64,000 nt of DNA from Antedon mediterranea (lineage: Eukaryota > Echinodermata > Crinoidea > Comatulida > Antedonidae), in assembly GCF_964355755.1 (NCBI RefSeq), contig NC_092670.1, positions 8,493,201 to 8,557,200 of the forward strand, read 5' to 3'. Positions 57,546 through 64,000 of this stretch are shown here, one piece after another. The position numbers and the translations under genes are program-made. Positions within the stretch are counted from its first letter, which is position 1. Every line of letters starts with the position of its first letter. The notes under the pieces were generated by a model that did no database searches, was not told the DNA's origin, and worked only from the letters and a program-made list of their open reading frames with translations.

Positions 57546-59572
57546 AGTGTGATTATAATCAAATTTATAAATGACGCTGCCACAAATCATGTAAAAAGAA
57601 ATCCAATAGCCCCTATTGGTTTTATTATATCGTGTATTCTGTTCAGCTAGTAATGGAATATGAGGAATGTACAATATTTAGTTATTTAATGCATACAGCC
57701 AGTAAACTCGATGTCTTTGCTCATTGTGCTTTTACAGTATGTCGGTATGCAAAATATTCGACCTGGGTTCAGTTGGAGATAAGTAACGATATTTAATTTG
57801 GTCCAGTGTTATAAATGTAACAATTTTAAATTTGACTTGGGCAGTAAAATAATGTGCAATAATCGATACAGTAGTCGATCCATTATGGATAAGTAACGAT
57901 ATTTAATTTGGTCCTGAGTATGTTGCAGATACCACTGTCTAATGTTAGTACAGTAACAATTTTAAATTTGACTTGGGCAATTATAGTAAAATAATGTGCA
58001 GTAATCAATACAGTAGTCGATCCATTATGGTTAAGTAACGATATTTAATTCGATTCAGTTTGTTGCGTTTTATCAGATATCACTTTCTTATGTTAGTTAG
58101 TAAAATAATGTGCAATAATCAATACAGTAGTCGATCCATTGTGGATAAGTAACGATATTTAATTTGGTTCAGTATTATTAATATTAATTAATGTTGCCTT
58201 TTATCAGATATCACTGTCTAATGTTAGTACAGTAGCAATTAAAAGTTTGACTTTGGTTCAGTTAAAGTAAAACAATGTACAGTAATCGATACAATAGTCG
58301 ATCCATTATGGACAAGTAACGACGTTTAAAATGTTGGCAGATTAAGTTTTTTGTTGGTTTTTATCAGTCTAATTCACATGAAAACGGTTACTTTTTTTTA
58401 GTAATAGTGTGCAATCGATAGTCTAATCTATACCTTACCAATTTTCTAAGTGATTATGTTGAATTCGAACTATTATTTACTTTACTATTATGTTATGTTA
58501 TGTTAAAAAATGTTGCAAATTTAGATTTCGTTGCCTTTTTTCATATAGACATATCACTAGTGTCTAGTGTGTAATTAAAACAATATTTAAATCGAGTTAT
58601 AATAATAATAAAGCACAATAATCGGTACCGGTGTCGATCATTATGAGTGTAATTATTTAGTTTATCTGAAAAATATTCTTAAATTATATTATTTTGATCG
58701 AAATAATGATTTTGATATAATATTGATTGTTTAAAATGTTACCCTAAAATACAAATCTGCTGTTGGTTATTTTTAAGTGTTTTTATTGGTGTTATTTATT
58801 ATTCCAAAATAAAGATATATTTCAATTATAAAATAAAAGTCACTCGTTATCGTAAATGTGTTTGTATTTTTCACATGAATAAACACGAATGGAGCAAAAA
58901 AGAGAGAAAGAGAGAAAAAACGATTCATACTTCATGGATAAACCCATTTTGGGCGAGTTCCTAAGAGTTTGATGTTTGATGATTTGGTACAGCAAACAAC
59001 TGCTCTCTTTATTTATTGTTTTATCATTCTGCTGTGCATTTATTGTCAGTCGGAGTCGGTATCACGTATTTCTAACTCAGCTGAACGCCATAAGACGACA
59101 TACGCGCCGAGTATATAGCCGAATAGGGGGAATCTGCGGACCTTTTTAGGGCTGCTGTCTGAGCTTATGTACAGGATAAAGTTGCTGTCATTGGTGTTTT
59201 TGTCATCCCCAATATATACTGCTGCCATTAAAAAAAGATTCAACCTTGTATCGCTTCACATGAATAAACCCATTTGGGCGTGGCCCTAAAATGTTGCTGT
59301 TTGGCGCCCCGTACAGGATAAAGTTGCTGTCATTGGTGATGTAATCATTAGTAGCCCACTGCGAATGATATCCAAAAAAGTTTATCCTTGTATCGCTTCA
59401 CATGAATAAATGCATTTTTACCCCCCTATGTTATGATCCCCACAGGCCCTATGTACAGGCTGTAACCCGGCAGCAATATCGAATATTGCATCTCGCCCTA
59501 ATACGCACCTAACTACATCATCAAACCTTTTGTATCTTTTCACATGAATAAATCTTCCGGGCGCCCGGTCTA
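57525..59572 (-). repeat. Right arm of the foldback element
   Basis: About 2.05 kb, the reverse complement of the left arm. Module copies lie near 57875, 58017, 58130 and 58297, fewer than on the left, so module number has changed since the arms formed. Confidence 0.8.
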
Positions 59573-60597
59573 TATATCTCCAGTTATCCTAAACAGTGAC
59601 AAGAAACAATGTCTACCAAATATCTTGTCTTCAGTTATTCTAATCAAAGCAATATTATTACGTTTTACAGTAAAGACTAGAAAATATTTTATTTGAGATT
59701 TTTTATGTAGTTTATTTTAAATTTTCCAAATTGTTTGGAATTCTTTGTAAATAACTGTAATGATAGTACTGTAGTAATAACAGAAAGATATATTTTATAC
59801 AGTAATTTTATTCAATGCATTTTTAATTGTAATGTACAGTAGATTATTTGGTTACGTTTTGCATTCTCAATTGAGAAAGTTTTTTAAACATTTGTTATAT
59901 ATTTTTAAAATGATGATAATTGATATAATTGTATCCTTTATAAAGTTAGTTTATTGCAAATTTCTTTTTGAGAGTGCCAAATTTCTTACTCAATCTTTCA
60001 AGAAAATGACAAATAATAGTTTCAAATAAAAATCTAAAATTCTTCAACAGTATGAAAAACACTGTTTGATATACTCAACCTATAAAAATGTATCCTACCA
60101 ATCAACTCAGTGATAATAACTTCTACTGAGTGACTGCATCAGGGAGCTAAGTACTGTAAAGTGACAGTCATGGGTTTTTCTTAACTTTCTGACCTAATTC
60201 TTACTGAATACTCGGTATATTGCGACCACGCAGATGATCTAGAGGTTGTGGTTTCGGGTCCCACCTATAATAATTGCAAAAGTGTTCACAAGAAAGTGTT
60301 CATGTACTGTTGAGCAGTAGGCCCTACAGTAACAGTATTTGTCTCAAGGATCTAATATTTACACAGTATGATATTCATTTTTAGAATGTAGTTTTGTGAA
60401 GTTAGGCTTGTGTTCCTTACCACTCTAGGCTACAGTTAATAATAATGTTTTAATGTTCGTTTTGGCTAGCAAAATGCTTGTGGACTTGTAAATAAAAAAT
60501 TAGGGAATTGATCTCATGGAGGTGTAGTGAATTTTGTACTTTTTGCATGGGGCTACCTAATACATATCACTATAACGCTCTACCTACAGTAATTTTC
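59573..60597. other. No gene seen
   Basis: AT-rich flank of the foldback element. GACCACGCAGATGATCTAGAGG with GGTTTCGGGTCCC near 60222-60265 is weakly tRNA-like, perhaps a SINE relic. Confidence 0.3.
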
Positions 60598-60655
60598 AAT
60601 TCAATTCAATTCAAAATTCTTTAATCATCCCACACGGGGCAATTAAAAAAAAAAT
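60598..60655 (-). mobile_element. Short retroelement tail (antisense)
   Basis: (AATTC)n is followed by AAAATTCTTTAATCATCCC and ACACGGGGCAATT, similar in layout to the tail at 12470-12610. Confidence 0.35.
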
Positions 60656-60957
60656 TTTGTAGTGTTTATAGTTTTCATTAAGTTAATTTTGTTAATTGAA
60701 AGAATGATGCCCTATTATCATTATTATTATTAGATGATCTTCCATGCCCTGTTTAGCCGGACTGTTTAGTACAGTACACTAATTTGTTTGTATTAATGCA
60801 GACCACTTTAATGCTACAGTGAGTTACACATTTAATTTCAAATATAATACATAGGTTACACAATGTATTTCGGTTTCAATGATCTTTGTATTCATAGGTT
60901 TTAATATGATGTGTTAATTTAGAACAAAACTAGACAGAATTCCCCACATAAGTAGTT

Positions 60958-61079
60958 CCCCAGTATCATAGGAGAAATCTGTATTATTACAGTATTTCAT
61001 GGTGCCTGTAATAAATATTACAATTTGGTCTTTGATACTAGGTGATACAGTACATGTGAAATTTTCTATGATACTGGGG
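60958..61079. mobile_element. Small inverted-repeat element (122 bp)
   Basis: CCCCAGTATCATAG at the left end and CTATGATACTGGGG at the right are perfect inverted repeats. The interior is non-coding. Confidence 0.6.
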
Positions 61080-61976
61080 TAAATCTATATAAATGGGAGA
61101 CAAACTTGCTTACCAAATATTGATGGTAAATTAAAACATAGTTTGAAGACATTTCGTCATATTGTCTAGAAAAAAATCTTGGTTCGTTTCCTGTCTGCTG
61201 TCGTAAATAATTTAGCCAAATACGAATAAAAATATTAAATTTTCTTTTAAATTTTAATAGGAATAAATAATACATATGTTTGTGTATTATCATTGTTTAA
61301 ATTTGTCAACAAAAAAATTGTCCCATCCCCATATTGGTCATTGCATTTCTAAATTTAAAATAGATAAAACTTGACAGCAAACAAACATTATACTATATAT
61401 AGGCCAATTATCTTTGTTTTAACATCTGTTTTGTATACAGAAATTGTGAACTGCGATGACATCACTCAAAATTGGTTGTGTACAGTAGTTGGCTATAGAA
61501 TGTAAACAATTCTTTTTTAGTATTCTCATAAATTTAACTTGTGTTTGAAATTATAAATACGGCAGGAATTAATAGCAACATAAACATTGAGAAGATTCTT
61601 TGTATAGCATTTAGCATAAGTAATTTAATGCTCCTAAACTGATTTTATACCCAACTAAATTTCCCTCTTATAATAATAGAATTACATTATAGTGTGAATA
61701 TACAAATCGGTGTGTTACCTGAATGTTCAGTGAAAATTATTTAATAAAATAAGAGGTTGAATGGTGTGTTAAATTGTTAAGAGTTACAATGTTATTATAA
61801 ATATTTATTGATGACTATTAATAATAAATTAATGAAAACAATATTTCTTACTGGTTGTTCTGTATTGCCTCAATTTATTGCATATTCGTTAATAAAAATA
61901 TCAAAATAATTAAAGCACATATCATTTAATAATAAAATATGGTTAATAATTAATTTAAATATTAATTTAATATTTA
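61080..61976. other. No gene seen; 3' flank of the minus-strand gene
   Basis: Very AT-rich. Several AATAAA on the minus strand could serve the gene ending at 61977. No coding signal. Confidence 0.35.
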
Positions 61977-63148
61977 TTAATTAACAATTAATGGCAGTTT
62001 GCGATGATTTAGCCAAGATGGAAATGCTGTTGGCAGGGCATCCAGGATTTTCTCGAGGATGAAACGGATGGCTTGTTGCATTGCAACCGTTAGGAGATCA
62101 ACAGCCGGAATAGACATGACCAATAAACACAGCTTCTCCTGAAATAAGAAATACATTTACAAGAGCCTTTTAAATAAAAAGAATTGTCTAGGGGCAAGCA
62201 TTACTTATGTAACCATGAGCAGCAGTGGAGGATGGGTATCTTTCCTCTATTAAGAAAAAGCCACCTCAACCATGATTTGAACCTGGAATCTTCTGCATCG
62301 TCCTACCAGACCATTTGTGCTTTCGGTTCACAAACATACTGTATAATTGTGCCCTACAGTACCCTGGCCTGCTGTCAGAAGACCTGACCTTTTCTCCCTC
62401 ACTGAGCCTATGAAGATTAACTTCGAATTACCTTTGCGTTTGAAATTGATCTACTATCCTCCAGTGAGAATCTAGATAATCTATGTAGAATATACTGAAC
62501 GTCTGGGTCATCTTTTCCAACACTTGACTCAATCTCGTACTGTAGATCAGTATACCTGGAAAAAGATATTATATTTATGATTCACTTATTATATAAAAAC
62601 TATTGGTAGTTGTTAATTTTGTATGTATAAACCTCTGCCTCCCTTTTGAATTATTTACATCTATGTCGGGCAACTTTAATTGCATATTTTAAGGAAGCTT
62701 TTAAAACTCGCCCTTTTTAACTCATACATTTTTGTTTAGTTTTCTGGCATTATATTTTTACTATCTACTAGCATATTTAAGCTTTTACATAATGCGATAT
62801 ATAAACCTGTATTTTAAGTATACAGTAGATAATATTTCTTAGCCTAAAAAAGTGTAATTGGGAAATACAGCCTCTGGATCTTCCACAGAATTACACTTTT
62901 ATACTTTCAGTAGGGCCTTATTGTTAATAAATTAATGTTTCATAGCTTTTTATTTAAGAGGTGATTCAAAAAGCTCTCTCAAATGGCCAGAGCATCAAAG
63001 ATGTTTGTTTATTAACAGGATCAAATTATGAAAGATGAGATTAATTATTTGCAAAATCAATATTTTGATGTTGCAAGTTGCATACCTGGAGAAGCCTTGA
63101 GCATGCAATCTAATTTCATTATTTGTTTTGTTAACATTCTTTAAAGCA
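61977..63148 (-). CDS. Last three exons of an unidentified protein-coding gene (partial)
   Basis: Minus-strand exons 63148-63086, 62555-62432 and 62138-61977 (stop TAA at 61979-61977) join in phase through good GT-AG sites. They encode about 115 residues: ALKNVNKTNNEIRLHAQGFS; RYTDLQYEIESSVG; KDDPDVQYILHRLSRFSLED; EKLCLLVMSIPAVDLLTVAM; IRFILEKILDALPTAFPSWL; ending HRKLPLIVN. The composition is that of a soluble, mostly helical protein with no transmembrane segment certain. I do not recognise the family. The 5' part lies beyond 63148, probably outside the window. Consistent phase across three exons and a normal amino-acid mix make it very likely real. Confidence 0.65.
62847..62904. repeat. Short inverted repeat in an intron
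   Basis: AAAAAGTGTAATT and AATTACACTTTT lie about 30 bp apart, probably a small MITE remnant. No direct repeats at its ends. Confidence 0.4.
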
Positions 63149-63224
63149 CTGCGCAAATGAAGTATTGATTTCAATTCAAACTTTCACCACAACATAAAAA
63201 AGTATATACCTAGATAAATAAATA

Positions 63225-63724
63225 TTAAAGATGTATTGTCCCTTGAAACACAAAAAAATGAAGGTCAATATTCTAAATTTAAATCTGCCATATCAAAGTA
63301 ATATTAAAGTTATTCACTTTAAGTCGAAAATTCGAGCCAAAAACAACAAGTTTACGTAATTAAAAGGTAAATTAATTTTATTACATTTCGTCGCGAGCGA
63401 AAGTAAACAAAAATTTCAAACCATGAGTATGCATTATGCATGATGCTAATTAGGATTGTTTACAACTTGCACGGTTGAGAAGGTGTTTTCACACAGATCG
63501 CAAGGAAGTTTTATGAATATGCATACAGAGTAGCCAAACAAGCGCGTTGCATTATGAGATATGTTTTGATCGAAAACTTTAACTGGAAGTCAAAGTTATT
63601 TTTTGAACAAAAAAACGTCTGTATTTCAGTTAAATGATATGATACTTCAAAATAACCCACTTTTTTTCGAAATCTTTTATTTTTTATTTTTTTGGAATTA
63701 GTCAAAGGGACAATACATCTTTAA
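63225..63724. mobile_element. 500-bp element with TTAA ends and terminal inverted repeats
   Basis: The left end TTAAAGATGTATTGTCCCTT is matched by the right end AAGGGACAATACATCTTTAA. TTAA lies at both outer edges (63225-63228 and 63721-63724), consistent with a TTAA target as in piggyBac-like elements, although it may be part of the inverted repeat. No transposase frame. Confidence 0.7.
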
Positions 63725-64000
63725 CATAAAGGAATTTCAACATATAAATATATGTTATCACTCAATTTTAACAGAAATGAAACTCTAAAATCTGTCAGTG
63801 AAGGGAAAATATCCATATTTGAAGTCTTGTGTGAAAAATGGCCAAAATTGAATTTCTTTGGCCTGCTCGCTAGTTTAGTTTTCTGGAAAATCGGGTACAG
63901 TACCTGTATTGGAATGCCCTTTAAAAATGTAGTTAGGAATGTACTGGGACCATGTGCAAGCTATGGTTTTGTTCAAAAGGAGTTTACAAACATAGATTAT
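63725..64000. other. No exon recognised up to the window edge
   Basis: Presumably an intron of the minus-strand gene ending at 61977. A weak minus-strand donor lies near 63910 without a convincing exon. Confidence 0.3.

Larger units (their letters stand above)
52643..59572. mobile_element. ~6.9-kb foldback (long inverted repeat) element
   Basis: The outer ends TAGACCGGGCGCCCGGAAG (52643) and its complement (to 59572) start arms that mirror each other inward for about 2 kb. Mirrored blocks include ATGTGAAAAGATACAAAAGG, TGTACATAGGGCCTGTGGGG, ATACTCGGCGCGTATGTCG and GATCGACACCGGTACCGATT. The left arm ends at about 56855 and the right begins at about 57525. The inner half of each arm is a series of 110-160-bp modules around TCCATAATGGATCGACTACTG and TTGCACATTATTTTACTATA. 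A 670-bp centre carries a gene remnant, and the left arm carries a LINE. TAT lies at both outer edges (52640-52642, 59573-59575). The architecture resembles the foldback TU elements described from sea urchin. Confidence 0.85.

Noticed and set aside
62265-62345. Minus-strand GGTTCAAATC B-box-like sequence
   Set aside because: Only the B-box half is convincing; no tRNA fold or SINE tail could be shown.

Overview
This is AT-rich nuclear DNA from a metazoan, shown by spliced housekeeping genes with GT-AG introns, long C2H2 zinc-finger arrays, CR1/L2-like non-LTR retrotransposons and many small inverted-repeat elements. The gene set, the large number of TAGGCCTA words and a sea-urchin TU-like foldback element suggest an invertebrate deuterostome, perhaps an echinoderm. 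That placement is inference.

Layout. 1-12.5 kb: no confident gene; an internally deleted pogo-type transposon, a hairpin MITE, two tiny palindromic insertions (4.7 and 5.1 kb) and a decayed modular repeat (7.3-8.7 kb). 12.66-18.1 kb: a 1365-aa zinc-finger gene whose N-terminal half is 17 copies of a 25-aa finger lacking two metal ligands, followed by 32 finger repeats and a decayed finger tail, then a 28-copy 46-bp minisatellite (18.3-19.6 kb). 20.5-21.4 kb: LINE fragment. 21.9-23.3 kb: a paralogous zinc-finger gene with an in-frame TGA, then a 9-copy 56-bp minisatellite.

25.9-36.3 kb: complete ten-exon ADRM1/Rpn13 (proteasomal ubiquitin receptor), its introns full of LINEs and MITEs. One MITE sits inside the exon 6 splice donor. 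38.3-44.3 kb (minus): complete four-exon SDR16C/RDH10-like retinol dehydrogenase, with two tRNA-Val(AAC)-like genes in its last intron between two copies of a ~330-bp repeat. 45.8-48.2 kb: complete five-exon RPL7. 50.2-51.5 kb: two-exon SLC25A51-like mitochondrial NAD carrier. 52.6-59.6 kb: ~6.9-kb foldback element with ~2-kb modular arms, a gene remnant in the centre and a 1.8-kb LINE in the left arm. 61.9-63.1 kb (minus): last three exons of an unidentified gene, followed upstream by a 500-bp element with TTAA at both ends.

The most novel signal is a set of 24-29-bp palindromes with ends of the form CA[T/G]GGA...TCC[A/C]TG, each between perfect 7-bp direct repeats. One has inserted into the LINE reverse-transcriptase frame, so these look like exceptionally small mobile DNA. 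The genes form no operon or pathway; they are ordinary neighbours in a repeat-rich region.
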